Below are positions 11,070 through 22,746 of a DNA stretch of 64,000 nt, one piece after another. The first letter of the stretch is position 1, and each line of letters starts with the position of its first letter. Both the position numbers and the translations under genes were made by a program. This DNA comes from Peromyscus leucopus (taxonomy: Eukaryota; Chordata; Mammalia; Rodentia; Cricetidae), in the NCBI RefSeq assembly GCF_004664715.2, contig NC_051074.1, positions 20,480,558 to 20,544,557 of the forward strand, read 5' to 3'. The notes under the pieces are model-generated. The model worked only from the letters and a program-made list of their open reading frames with translations. It did no database searches and had not been told where the DNA came from.

Positions 11070-11461
11070 CTACTTCCCTTGCTGTTGCTGTGATAAGCCC
11101 CATGACAAGGAGCAACCCGGGGAAGCAAGGGCTAATTTCATCGTACCCTTCCAGGTAACCAACCGTCCATCGCTAAGGGAAACCTGGGCAGAAACTGAAG
11201 CAAAAACCACGGAGTAAAGCTGCCCACTGGCTTGCTCTTCATACTTCATTCAGCTTACTGTTTTGCACAGCACAGGACCACCTGTTCCGGGGTGGCTCCA
11301 CCCATAGTCGGCTGGGTCCTTGCACATAAATCATTAATCAAGAAACTGCCCCTAGAGCCTGTCTATAGGCCAATCTGAGGGAGCCGTTTTCTCAATTTTT
11401 CTTTTCTCAAAAGAAAAATTGGTATTTTTTCTTTACAGCTTTTGTTAGCTTGACAAAACAC
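11070..11461 (-). mobile_element. MaLR LTR (MT-type)
   Basis: Antisense MaLR: 'ttgctgttgctgtgataagc', 'cccatgacaaggagcaaccc', 'gaaactgcccctagagcctg', ending near 'gttagcttgacaaaacacac'. The order matches the MaLR LTR seen intact at 48168-48969. A perfect hairpin (11394-11420) interrupts the 'ttttctcaattgagg' zone. Confidence 0.6.
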
Positions 11462-11645
11462 ACAAACAAAAACTAATGAATGTAGTCACAAAGCAAAACG
11501 ACCTGAGATTGGAAAGGGGCTTGTTGGATGGAGGAGTAGGAGGTCTTGGCCGGAGAGGGAGAGAGAAGGTGGAGTTGTGAGTATGACCAGAATGTATATA
11601 ATGTATAAAACTGTCAAATAATAAACTGTTGAAGACAAACAATAG
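11462..11645 (+). mobile_element. L1 3' terminal fragment
   Basis: It ends with 'gagtatgaccagaatgtata' and 'aaactgtcaaataataaact', resembling the sense 3' terminus of rodent L1, preceded by a purine-rich stretch (11520-11575). Confidence 0.55.
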
Positions 11646-11659
11646 ACCTCTTGTAGGGA

Positions 11660-11740
11660 CTAGAGATGCTGCTCAACAGTACAGTGCTTGCCTGGCATTC
11701 ACAAGGTCGAGAGTTCAGTCCCCGGTACCTCAGGTACCAT
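11660..11740 (+). mobile_element. ID SINE
   Basis: 'gggactagagatgctgctca' and 'agtgcttgcctggcattcac' followed by 'gagttcagtccccggtacc' match the 75-bp tRNA-Ala-derived ID element, with recognisable A- and B-box regions. It is diverged and not a tRNA gene. Confidence 0.6.
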
Positions 11741-11744
11741 CATC

Positions 11745-12450
11745 ACCCTCTCAGAACCCCAGCCCGCCCCCCGGCACTCCTGATATTTGAATTCTGTTAG
11801 GACCTGGCTTTGAGCGAGTTTTCTCTTGTTCTCTTCCTCTTCTACCACTGAGACTAAGCAAGAAGCTGATAAAGGACCTCCTCTACTCTCCTGTGGCACC
11901 CAGAAGGGGAAGCTCTTAGGAAGCCCTCACCAGAGCATGCCTGTATAGACACTGGAGTTGTGTTGCGGGTGGAGGATGCTTTCCTTCTGTTGCTTAGGGA
12001 TTTTTATTGTGCAGCCTCCTAGAGTGAGCCTTATTCAGAAACTCATTGCAAAGCCTCCTTTCAATTTTCCTCAATTCCCATCTCAACCAGAGTTATCTTC
12101 CAAGGATACTCAAGGTGAAGTCATTGTTCAGAGTCCCCGTGGACATTCCTGTGATTACTGACCACTCCTGGTCCCTTGCAGCAGCTGCAGGGGATTTGTG
12201 GTCCTGCCATTACTTCCTGGGGTTAATGGACACTGGGTCTCGCCTTTGCCTGCTAATGAAAAGGCTTGGGTTCTAGCTTAGTGTCTGAATGGAAGATGTT
12301 GCATTTAGGAATTGGAAGCCACCACGACTGTGGTGTCTTCCACGACTGCTGTGTCCTCCACTAGTGCTCTAGTTTGGAGACAGTTTGTCTCCCAAAAGTT
12401 TAAATGCTAAAAATTGGTCCCTAAGAGAGAAAGGCCTACTACAGGGAGGT
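11745..12450. other. Unique sequence, no feature seen
   Basis: No recognised repeat; near 12310-12365 there is a small imperfect duplication around 'ccacgactg'. Confidence 0.45.
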
Positions 12451-12998
12451 GACAACTGTGGTGGTATTGTATTCCCCAAAATATTGTGCACCCTAATAAA
12501 CTTATCTGGGGTCAGAGAACAGAACAGCCACTAGGCCAGAAAATGGTGGCACTCACACCTTTAATTCTAGCATTCCAGAGGTAGAAATCCCTCTGGATCT
12601 CTGTGAGTTCAAGGCCACACTGGAAACAGCCAGGCATGGTGACAAACAACTTTAATCCCAAGAAGTGAGTCTTTAATCCCAGGGAGTGATGGAAAAAAAC
12701 AGAAAGCTATATAAGGCGTGGAGACCAGAAACTAGCAGCATTTGGCTGGTTAAGCCTTTGGCTGGTTAAGCATTTGGCTGGTTAAGCTTTCAGGCTTTGG
12801 AGCACAGTTTAGCTGAGAGTCATTCAGATGAGGACACAGAGGCTTCCAGTCCTAGGAAACAAGACCAGCTGAGAAGTTGGCCAAGTGAGGTTAGCTGTGG
12901 CTTGTTCTGCTTCTCTGATCTTCTAGCATTCACCCCAATAACTGGCTCCAGGTTTGATTTTATTAATAAGAACTATTAAGATTCCTGCTACAGACAAC
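12451..12998 (+). mobile_element. Solo class II LTR with B1-like modules, copy 1
   Basis: The element 12457-12992 (536 bp) starts TGTGG and ends CTACA. It is flanked by the perfect 6-bp duplication gacaac (12451-12456, 12993-12998), the signature of class II ERV integration. Inside lie B1-like segments: 12545-12630 ('atctctgtgagttcaaggcc') and repeated 'ctttaatccca' heads up to 12685. A TATA box (tatataag, 12708-12715) follows, then three tandem 16-bp units at 12742-12789. The copy is complete and the longest of four in the window. Confidence 0.85.
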
Positions 12999-12999
12999 A

Positions 13000-13665
13000 T
13001 GATGCCACCACCCTCAGAAGGGCTCTGTGCGGTTAGGCCAGGACGGGGTTAGTTTTCACAAGAGCAGATTACTAGAGAGCAAGACCACCATGTGTGGGGC
13101 CCTTTCTGCTTCTTTACCGTGTTAGGAGGCAGCCAGAGGTCCCACCCCGTGACAATGGTGCCATGTTTTTGAGACTGGCTGGCCATCAAAATTATGGGTT
13201 AAATTGGTCACTTTACTTCCTGAGTTTCATGGTCTCTGATGCTTTGTTAGCGTAACCCCGGACAGAATTGGACAAAGAAGACTGCACAAGAATACAAAGA
13301 GAGGACATCCCGATGGCGATGCTTTTCTAGCCTTTCACTGGACAGCTGTCGTTACCTTTCTCTGACCTTTAGACCTGACATGGTGCTGTTTGTGTGTGCA
13401 ACTTAAAGTGTGCCTGCTCGGAGCTGCTAGGCAGCCAAGCCCTGGAAGGCGTCCTTCCACGCCTTTGTTATTAATTTTCTTCCTAAGGTTAGCATAGAAT
13501 CTGAGAGGGCAGAGAATGACTGTGATACGGAAGGATACAATATTGCCATGGAGAGAATAAGCTTGAACAATACAAAGAAAAAAAAAAGATAACTGCTCAG
13601 TGGCTTGTAACTCTCTGTGGCAGTCATAGGAGGAACCTCTAGGTCTGGGAGAGACAGGAGATGTC
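13000..13665. other. Unique sequence, no feature seen
   Basis: Contains a 9-A run near 13578 but no recognised element. The minus open frame 13335-13667 (110 codons) has no supporting similarity. Confidence 0.45.
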
Positions 13666-13666
13666 A

Positions 13667-14484
13667 AAGACTGTCCTGACTAGTTTTATGTCAACTTGAC
13701 ACAAGCGAGGGTCACTTGGGAAGAGGGAACTTCGGTTGAGAAAATGCTTCCATCAGCTCCATCTATTGGGCATTTTCTTAATTAGTGATTGATGGAAAAG
13801 GGCCCAGTCCATTGTGAGTGGTACCACCCCTAGGCTGGTGGTCCTGGGTTCTATAAGAAAGCAGGCTGAGGCAGGTCCAGTCCCCTCCTCCTTTCACCTA
13901 GGCTGAGCAAAGTGTCTCAGCATAGGCCTCAGGCTCCAAGAAGCCAGCTCATGCACTAAGGACAGGTCCTGGTTCCACTGCCTGGAGCCTCCCAAACAGT
14001 TCAAGCTAATCGACTGTCTCACTTATCCAGAGGGCCTTGATCCAGTTCCATGGGGGCTCCTCAGCTATTGGTTCACAGTTCATGTGTTTCCACTAGTTTG
14101 GCTATTTGTCCCTGTGCTTTTTCCAACCATGATCTCAACATCTCTGGCTCATGAGCTGAATCCCCAGGGGAGTCCTTGCCCTGGAGGAGATGGGAATGGG
14201 GGGTGGATTGGGGAAGGGTGAGGGAGGGGCGGGAGAAGGGAGGACAGGGGAATCCGTGGTTGATATGTAAAATTAAATTAATTATAAAATTAAAAAAAAT
14301 AAGAAAGCAGGCTGAGTAAGTCACAAGGAGAAAACTAGTAAGCAGCACCCCTCCATGGCCTCTGACTTCCTTCAATGAGAGACTACAATGTGGAAGTGTA
14401 AGCCAAATAAACCCTTTCGTCCCCAACTTGGTTTTGGTCATGGTGTTTCATCACAGCGATAGATACCCTAACTAAGACAAAGAC
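13667..14484 (+). mobile_element. MaLR LTR (MT-type) split by L1
   Basis: The LTR starts at 13672 (TGTCC...) and ends at 14479 (...aactaagaca), with the perfect 5-bp duplication aagac (13667-13671, 14480-14484) expected of ERVL/MaLR. Key words are 'agttttatgtcaacttgaca', 'gggttctataagaaagcagg' and 'ccaaataaaccctttc'. An L1 fragment sits inside; without it the LTR is about 360 bp. Confidence 0.85.
13871..14298 (+). mobile_element. 5'-truncated L1 inserted in MaLR LTR
   Basis: It is flanked by an exact 18-bp duplication, ataagaaagcaggctgag (13853-13870 and 14299-14316). It starts 'gcaggtccagtcccctcctc' and ends with 'aattaaattaattataaaat' plus an A-run. It is colinear with 1176-1650 except for small deletions, including one of about 60 bases. 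Confidence 0.9.
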
Positions 14485-14690
14485 AAAGCGACTTAACCTC
14501 ATCTTAGAGAATATTCCAGACTGGAGTAGAGGGAGAGGTAAGAACAAAGGGAGGAACCTTCCATTCAATACTATAACAAAGGCGCCAATCTGAGACAGGG
14601 AAGGTTGAGGCTGTAGGGAGTTCTTCCACTGCGGACTGCATTCCTGAGAGAGAGGGAGAAGCTTTTTTTTAAGTTCACACTGAAATTCTC
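14485..14690. other. Unique sequence
   Basis: No recognised repeat. Confidence 0.4.
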
Positions 14691-15420
14691 ATAAGCCTGG
14701 GGTCCACTGGGTGCCGCCCTCAAGGTCACAGAGCAGCAGAGGCGGCAGAGCTTCGTGGCGCGTCTGTGTAGCTATCAGGTCTCTTTTTTGTAGCCTAGCC
14801 CTTGCTCACAGCTCCTATCCCCTTTGAAGCTTGCCAAAACACAGGTGCGCTGTGTTCTGATTACAAACACAGAGAGCGGCTGGTGAGACTGTTTGAATCA
14901 TGGAGCTTCTGCAGCTGCTCGCAGCCTTCAAAGGGCCGGGGGAGCTGCAGGGGACGCAGGCCTCTGATTTCAGAGGTTTAAGGCGAGGTGTATTTCCCAG
15001 TCCCCTCCTGCTCTCGCCTCCTTTGGAAACAGGGTGTTCTGGCGCCTTTCAGTGGAGACCTGGGCTTCCTCCTGTCCCCACTGGCCTGGCGGTGCTAAAT
15101 GCCGACAAGAGGTCGCGGCTGCTTTCAGCCAAGCATTAGTCTTAATGGGTTTGGCAGGATTCTAAAATAATCAAAACAAAGCAGGTTAAAAGGTTCCAGG
15201 AGGGAGGGATGTGGTGACTGCCTGAGCTTAGATCGCAGGGTATGCTCCGCTTAGACCCAGAACAGCTCCCAGGCCTGAAGCCAAGGGTCTGGGCTGAATG
15301 GAAAGCTGCAGCGACTTTATCAGAAAAATTAGTCCGCGATTAGCGCTGAAAAGAGTCACGAGTCTTAACTCATATTTAGCCTTCTCAGGATCAGGTGTCC
15401 CATGTGGAGTTTAATTGCTC
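14691..15420. promoter_or_regulatory. CpG-enriched, repeat-free block; possible regulatory DNA
   Basis: Roughly 17 CpG dinucleotides fall between 14700 and 15150 by eye, far more than in the surrounding sequence. No repeat is recognisable. The block includes 'cgtggcgcgtc', 'ggcgcc' and 'gtcgcgg', followed by an AT-rich homeodomain-like part (15120-15420: 'cattagtcttaatggg', 'gcgattagcgctg', 'gtttaattgctcc'). An open frame at 14900-15139 has a good initiation context but no recognised similarity. Regulatory function is inference. Confidence 0.3.
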
Positions 15421-16715
15421 CTTTTCACTCGGGCAGTCCCAAGACTGAAAGGGATGCTTGTCGCGAGGAAGGAGGGTGGGAAGTGCCACCAAGAGAGCTG
15501 GGGCTGATCTTTCTGTGTGGCTTGGTGGAGGGGGACTCTTTCCCCACTGATTTCAGTCCCTAAAATGTGTGCTGCCGCTGCCGAGAAGCCATCTTTGGTC
15601 AGGTTAGGTGCCGCATTTTTGATATATGGCCAAAATAGCTTTGAAGGTAAAGTGGGGGCCCTCAATTGTATGGAGATGAAGGGCGTTTGTTTTCTGCCTG
15701 GCTTTCCTTGTGGTCCATTGTTGTGTTGCCCCCGCAGGAACTAACTCAAGGCTACAGCTTCCAATGTGAAGGGCGGATGCTGGAAGTGACCTGGGGAGAT
15801 GTGGGGACAGACTGAAGTGATGCAGTTGCCCACAGCTATCACTGGCTTTGCTCTCACTTCTGACCGAGTCTCCTCTGATTCCAGGTACCTTCATCTCCCA
15901 TCTCAGTGATTCTGGGGAGGACAGGGCCAGCAGAAGGGCCTACTTCCAAAAGAGGCCAGGCAGGTAGTGAGTTTATAGGTGGTGTCCCTGGCATTAGGCT
16001 CCCAGCTGTCTGTGTGCTAATGCAGAGCCAAGGCTGTGCAGGGGACCTGGCCAGAGCCAGTGGTGTGCCCTGCTTGCTCTTGGATGAAAGACTCCTTCAG
16101 TTTTCCTCACACATAAACTCCAGCAAAGCACAGGGCCGATGCTTAGGAAGTGGGTGTCTCCAGAAACCCGGGAGACACTGTGGCTTGTTTTGGACCCAGA
16201 ATCTGAAAGTGTTTGGTCAGCAATATACTTTCGGTCTCACCTTCCTGTCTGTCTGTCTTTCTGTCTCCTGCAACCCCTCTCTCTGACCTGTCCACTTGTC
16301 ACAGTATTTGTGTTTTATTTATTTTTATCACCCCCCAGCTTTGCTTTTGCTCCGCGCTCGTGTCAGAAGATGGCCACCACTCACCTTCCAGTTTTGTAAA
16401 TCTGGCAGTTCCAGCACACAGGGGAGGGAACTCATCCTCACAGAGCAGCCGCAGGTTCGCAGAGAGGAGCCTGATGGGTTTGAACTAGGTCAGAGAAGGC
16501 TAAAAGGTTTCAGGGCGAGGGCTGTGACAAGTGTCTTGAGTTCTAATCTCTGCACGCACATGGCTAACAGCCAGTGCAGTACCCAAAACAGATCCAAGGC
16601 TATGGTTGCAGGGAGGTATGTCAGGTACGTCAGTGTGCAAAGAAGGTCAGAGAACATTAACAGAGAATATTAGCATGGCTACCAGGCCCTATATTTCCCA
16701 AGATTTTGAGCTCAA
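15421..16715. other. Unique sequence, no certain feature
   Basis: Overlapping open frames up to 126 codons occur at 15906-16673, but none has recognisable similarity. A splice-acceptor-like tract ends at 'cccccgcag' near 15738, unsupported by a partner site. Confidence 0.45.
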
Positions 16716-16720
16716 AGGGG

Positions 16721-16745
16721 TGTGTGTGTGTGTGTGTGTGTGTGT
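16721..16745. repeat. (TG)n microsatellite
   Basis: Twelve and a half TG units. Confidence 0.95.
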
Positions 16746-16763
16746 TAGGTAGAATATCACAGT

Positions 16764-16958
16764 TCAATAGAGATCCTTTTTTTTTTTTTTTTTTTGGTTT
16801 TTCGAGACAGGGTTTCTCTGCGTAGCTTTGCGCCTTTCCTGGAGCTCACTTGGTAGCCCAGGCTGGCCTCGAACTCACAGAGATCCGCCTGGCTCTGCCT
16901 CCCTAGTGCTGGGATTAAAGGCGTGCGCCACCACCGCCCGGCTCAATAGAGATCCTTT
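16764..16958 (-). mobile_element. Young B1 SINE with 16-bp target duplications
   Basis: Antisense B1 at 16780-16942 with a 16-bp duplication tcaatagagatccttt at 16764-16779 and 16943-16958. The left side carries the poly(A) tail as poly(T). The variant 'gcgtagctttgcgcctttcc' is the form I associate with cricetid B1. CpGs in 'aaaggcgtgcgccaccaccg' are preserved, so the copy is relatively recent. Confidence 0.95.
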
Positions 16959-16959
16959 A

Positions 16960-17160
16960 AAGTATCTATCATTTCATATAGAGAAGAAATTTAGATCTAC
17001 CAGCTATCAAGAAATTTCTTCTCTTAAAGGAACCTTCCTGCTGCGCATTTCCACCGAGCACCTCATTAGCATGACCCTCCTGAATCCAGAGATCTGGTCA
17101 CAGATTCTCTAATCACGCTCTGTCTTCCCAGGATGGAGGAGCTGATGTATGCTGGGGAGC
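16960..17160. other. Unique sequence
   Basis: No recognised repeat. Confidence 0.4.
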
Positions 17161-17700
17161 CCTTTGTGAATTTACATTCCCTTTAATATGCATCTGGTAC
17201 AGATGGTTACCAGGTTGTCTCCCATCCATAAGTCTTCTTTCATCAAGGGCTGATCAAAATTTAGTGCGAGCAGGTTTAAAGGGACAAGCTTTTAGGCTTG
17301 GAATGTGCATATAAATAAAAACATTGTCGTAGCGGCTCCATTGTTAATGAAAGAAAAATGATCCATGTCCTCTTCCGGGATAACAGAGTCTCTGAATATA
17401 TTTATTTCAAGATTTAGGTGCTGGGGGAACTGGCCACAAATCACAGAGCAACCATTAATGAGCCTCTGTCCCTACCTGTTAAGCTTATTAACTGCCTGTT
17501 ACCTGCTGCTCTATACCCACTTGGGGGAAAAGAATGGATTCCTCAGCATGGCAAAGGCTGAAAAAAACACAGAAGTTAATCAAAAGCATGGGGGGAGGGA
17601 CGGTCTGGAGATGCAACCGGACACGTGCTGCTGTGCTGGCTGAGATCATTGCGGGGCAGGGAGGGAAGAGCGGGTGCCGCCTGGTTTGAAGTTTAGTTAA
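17161..17700. promoter_or_regulatory. Enhancer-like AT-rich unique block
   Basis: A repeat-free block with clustered homeodomain-type cores: 'ccattgttaatga' (17339), 'accattaatgagcc' (17450), 'gcttattaac' (17483), and 'tttaatatgcat' (17183), an octamer-like word. There are no microsatellites or SINEs. The pattern resembles conserved non-coding developmental enhancers, but conservation cannot be tested from one sequence. Confidence 0.25.
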
Positions 17701-18355
17701 TTGCTTCCATGTCCCCTCAGCCAGCGTCCTTCTGCTCTGTGCATGCCTTCTCTTCCAGGCACCTGTGTGTTAGCTGGCGGTCATGTTCTACATACCTAAA
17801 TCAGGTTGATTTGAGTTTAGGGCAGTTCTGCGTGAGTAAGAGCTAAAACAACGAAAGCTGCAGCAGTGTGACACCGTAGGAAGGGAGGCTCACAAGGGGA
17901 CAAAGGACCTTGGGCTGGGTCCCAGTTGTACAGCATTCCAGGAATAGCCACTTTCAGGCTTCTCATTCACCAGAGAGTTTGAACTTGGTCACGTCTAAAG
18001 ATTATTCATGGAGTGTACTTTTTTCACTTGTGGGACAGAAGCAGAGGAGGGGGAAAAGCTTATTTAGAGGGACGGACCCTTCATGGCTTACTTAGCAAAA
18101 GTCTGGGGTTCAGTTCATGGGAGGAAGGAAGAAGCTGCTCCTAGTGGGTTATCCGACCTTGAAGTAGGTGTGTGCATGCAAAAGAGATGTCCGCCTTGGA
18201 GTATGGGATCCAAGGAAAGAGGAGAGTTACTGATTACAGGCAGAAAGATGGGTAGGTCTATACAGGCAGGTAGACAACACAAAGTCCAGAATCTGAACCT
18301 GTGGTCCTGTTCCTCAGTGCAAATATTCCTGTAAGCTTCTCAACAGCATTTCATC
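17701..18355. other. Unique sequence, no feature seen
   Basis: No repeat or convincing coding frame. Confidence 0.45.
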
Positions 18356-18720
18356 CTTAAGGCAAGAGCCTTTTCGCTGAACGTAGCGAGCAGAACTTTT
18401 GAAGCCATTTGAAGGCAGAGATAAAAACTGAAAATGAAAATGCCTCGGCTATATAATTAAAGGGTTCATCTCAAATTTAGAAATTGCTTAAATAAAAGAA
18501 GACAAAACTGCATTCCTATGACTCTGTATGTTAATTATAGCTATTTTTCCTTGCTTTTTTCCCCCTGCTACCGCTGTGGCCATGTCTTATCTATCACTCG
18601 GCTGCAGGCATTGTAATCAATCTACTGTACCATAAACAGCACGCTGTGCATGCAGTAAATGATAGCATCATTTAACCAGACACAAGGAAAAATTCTGCTG
18701 TCTCATCCATCCCGTCTCAG
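18356..18720. promoter_or_regulatory. Enhancer-like unique block
   Basis: AT-rich and repeat-free, with 'attgtaatcaatc' (18610), 'gttaattatagc' (18529), 'cgctgtgcatgcag' (18641) and 'tatataattaaag' (18450). It looks like candidate conserved non-coding DNA; this is inference from base composition and motif words only. Confidence 0.25.
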
Positions 18721-19945
18721 GACAGCCTTGAGAGAACTCTTCGCTGACTGAGTCAGGCAGACATAATTTTACCAGTTTTGCTGGAGCAGAGAAGGCAAGC
18801 CCAACAGCCTCCTTACAGAAGAACACCCACTGTGACAAGCTCCACAGCTGAATCTGTCACCCCGTGCCCAGAATAGTGCCTGGCACATGCAGGCACTCAA
18901 TAGCTACATGTCAGCCCAATCACTACCTCTGAATTTTAGTTCTTGTGATGAATGATAAGTTTCCTGGAAAACTGTTCTTCACCACCGGAAGGAATGCTTT
19001 GACAGTTGAGAATAACATAATATGAATCTCTTAGTGACCACGAAGTCATGACTGTGTCATACCCAACTCCTTATGGATCTGACTGATTGTCCTCCCTTTC
19101 TTCTCCAAACACACTGACTATGAACAGCTTACCATCAGTTCAGCTTTACATTATACCCCTGTACCCACAGTGCCTGCATGCCTGTGTGTGAATCAAGAGT
19201 CAATTGTATTCGTTTCTAAGTCTCTCCTGCCCAGTTATCCTTCAGATTGTCATCATTGAACTTATTAATCTCATTTAGACTGATGATAAATGTAAGGAGA
19301 GAAAACCATTTCCATAAAAAATACATTGAACGTGTTAGAGGAACTCAGTAGAATCAAGTGTTTAAGAAATGTATGTACAGTTAGTGGGCAAGGCACCTGT
19401 AAGTGGTGGGGAATAATGGATGCATTCAGAAGAAATAGGTGTTCAACTTTAAAGAAACACAATCTGGAAATAAGTGGTTTGAATGGGTAAGATTTCTATG
19501 GACAAGAGACTTAATTCAGGATGGCAATGTATACCTCTAATTGGCAAGCACTTCCTCAGAGAATGTACATAAAATGCTTAAAAGGCAACAAGTGGTGCCT
19601 GAATGTCATTTGGGATGTATGGATTTTTTTTAAAAAACAGTCAAATGATGCATATCCTGATGGACATGCATCTTAAGAGCTCTACTGAAAAAGTGAATGT
19701 GTCCCCCAAGAACCAGGACCCAGAGAATCATCAGAGCACCTCTGTAGTGAAGGCACAGTGACTGATGGTCACACTCTTGGAAACCTCAGCCCTGGGGGAT
19801 GTAGCCAAGAGCTTCTGGGCAATCAGTGTGCTGCTCCTGAGACACCTTTGATAGCAAGCAGCTTCCAGCAACCACTGTCTACCAAGTTAACACATGCTGG
19901 GTCAACCTCTCCATTCCCTCCCTCCCCGGCTTCTCCTCTTTCCCC
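18721..19945. other. Unique sequence with a short MIR-like relic
   Basis: 18868-18920 holds 'agtgcctggcacatgcaggc' and 'actcaatag', an antisense relic of the MIR/L2 'gcctggcacatagtaggcactcaa' signature. The rest is unrecognised. Confidence 0.35.
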
Positions 19946-21478
19946 CAATTTTTAAATTTTATTTTTGAGATTATAATTACATTTCTCCTTCCCTTTTCCT
20001 CCCTTCAACCCCACTCCCTGCACACAGAATGCTTCTTCAAATTCATGACCTCTTTTTACACTAAATGTTATGCATGCATATATGTGTATATTTATATACA
20101 TACCTATATGTACATACATATCCCTAAACATATACCTGCCATATATATACCCTGTATATACATTTACAGGGGTGGCCATTTGGAACTGGACAACCAATTG
20201 ATGTCCCTGGGGAAGACCACCTTTCCCTCTCCCAGACTACTCAGTTGCCTATAGTTTTTTTGTGTAGGTTGAGTCTCTGTGGGCTTTTCTCCACCCAGTT
20301 CACACGTTCATTGATGTCATCCTGGTTCAGCCCACATTTGAGCAGTTATGTTAGTGAGACTTTACGGGTATAGCTTCTGACATTACTAGGGGATACAATC
20401 TGATCCTCTGGCTCTCACCATCTCTTGCTCCCTCTTCTGCAATGTTTCCTGAGTCTTAGTTGCAGGAATGTGTTGCAGACCCATTGGAAGCCTGGGATCC
20501 ACAACTCTGCAATTTGATTGGTCGTGGCTTTCTGTAGTGGTCTCCATCTGTTTTAAAGAGAAGTTTCCTTGGGGAGGGGTGAAGACTCCACTTATCTGCA
20601 GCTATAAGGACAAATACTTATAGACTGTTAGTGATGGCTTAGTACATTAGTCCTTTTAGATGCTCCTCCCATACCAAGGCTTCATTAGCACTGAGTAGTT
20701 AGCTGGGTTTCCAGTACCACTCATGGTCTCCCTCTGATCAAATGGGTCTGAAGCACAGTTAGAGACCTGCTGGTTACTGCCTAGGTATATTTACACTACT
20801 GCGTGTACCCTTAGGGTTGTCGTACCATGCTGGTCATCGATGTGGTTCATAGACATCGTAACTGGTAGAATGGTTGGTTGCCTCCGTCTTCTGGAAGTTT
20901 GCATTGACGCCTTCTGGTACCATGAAAGATGGTGCTCAGGAACGGGGCTTTCAGGTTGGTCCCAGCTCAAGAGTCTTGGGCCCTGTTTCTGAAATGCATG
21001 ATGCCTTCAGGATTAGGGTCTTATCTTTCACCACTGGGGTATAACTAGGGGGCATAAATAGGCTGTATGTTTTGGGAGACTGTTGGGCAGCCCTGACCAA
21101 CATCTCAGAGGAGGGGTTCTCATGCCTGGTATGAGGATTTTGTAAGATGATCTTTAGCTCTTGGAGGGAGAGCTATCAGTTCAGATGAGAAAAATTCATT
21201 AAAACTATATATGTATATTTATACATTGAATTATATGCATTATAGGATTTTTAGGTAAATACTTAATACTATGGTTTTTAGGTATCCTTATTTTTATTTT
21301 ACTCATCTCCCCTCTTTTTTATATTTAATTCCATTTCCTCTCCTAACAAGCCCTCCATTTCCCATTTCCCCTATCCCACCTGTATCCTGCTATTTATTCC
21401 CCTTTGCCTGCCTCCCACCTTCATACGTATGTACCTCCCTCCCACCCCCTAAATAGCTCCTGTTTCCCGTTTCCCTGT

Positions 21479-21745
21479 TCAGAACATTTGTACCCTGCTA
21501 TTCTTTGGTTCCATCTTACATCCCTGGTTTCTGTAGCTACTAACAGCTGGGTACTCACATTTGCATTTGTGGAGCAAGGAGCCTCTGCTAAGAGAGAGCA
21601 AGCAGCATTTGTCTTTCTGGGTCTGGGCTACCTCACTCAATATGATCTTTTCTAGTTTCTCCCATTTACCTGCCAAACTCATGATTTCGTTTTTCTTTAC
21701 AGCTGAGTAGTATTCTGTAGTGTATATGTACCACATTTTAACCAT
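21479..21745 (-). pseudogene. L1 ORF2 C-terminal remnant
   Basis: An 88-codon open fragment of the L1 ORF2 protein (endonuclease-reverse transcriptase polyprotein), covering part of the region after the reverse transcriptase domain. The motif ILSEVAQTQKDK follows the WYIYTTEYY block as in L1 ORF2 C-termini. The frame is closed on both sides by stops and indels. Confidence 0.75.
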
Positions 21746-22746
21746 GCATTTGTTGGCTATAGGACATTTACATGGTTTTCATTTCCTAGCTTTGATGAAT
21801 AGAACAGCCATGAACATGATTGTGGAGTATGATGGCAGGTCCTTTGAGCAGGTGTCAAGGAGTGGTGTCGCTGGTCATAGGGTAGATTTATTTCTGTCTT
21901 TTTGGGAATTCTCCACCCTGATTTTCACAGTGGCTGCACCCATGTGCAATCCCACCAACAGTGACTAAGGGTTCTCCCTTCTCCGGACCCCAGCATTTGA
22001 TGTCTGCTGTTCTGTGGTCTTTGTCAGTCTAACTGGGGAAGATAAAATTTCAAAGTTGTTTTGATTTGCAACACTGTTCAGGTCCCAGGATCATTTTTCA
22101 AAAGTATTATTATTATTATTATTATTTACTTTTGCATTTTGAGTTATTTGTATATTCTGGATATCAATCCTCTGTCAAATGTAGAGCTGGCAGAGATCCT
22201 TTCCAATTCTGTGGGCTTCTTCTTCACCTGGTTGATAGTTCATTTAGCTGTGCAGAAGATTTTTACTTTTGTGAAGTCCCACTTGTCAATTTTGGACACA
22301 TGGAGTCCTATTCAGGAAGTCCTTTCCTACACCTATATCACATAAGCTACTGCCTGTGTATTTTTCTAGAAGCTTCACTATTTTAGGTTTCAAGTTTAGG
22401 TCTTTGATCATGTGCAGATAGTTTTTGTACAAAGCAATACCATTCTAATGTCATTCTTCTGCACGTGGACATTTAGTTTCCCCAAACCATTTGTTGATGA
22501 TGCTTCCTGTTCACCAGTTTATGTTCTGGCATCTTTGTCAAATATTAAGTGACTAAAGTTACATGCGCTTATGTTTGGGTCTTCAGTTTTGTTCCATTGG
22601 TCTACTTGTTGGTTTTTCTGTCAGTACCATATTGTTTTTATTATTAGACTTCCTAATATATCCTAAGATCTGTAGTGGTAATCCCGCCAGTATTGTTCTT
22701 TTTGCTCAGTATGTTTTGCTCAGACTATCTGGAGTCTTTTGAGGGT

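Noticed and set aside
15604..16673. Cluster of 75-126 codon open frames in unique DNA
   Set aside because: Several frames and both strands are open together, with no recognised family and no convincing splice sites.
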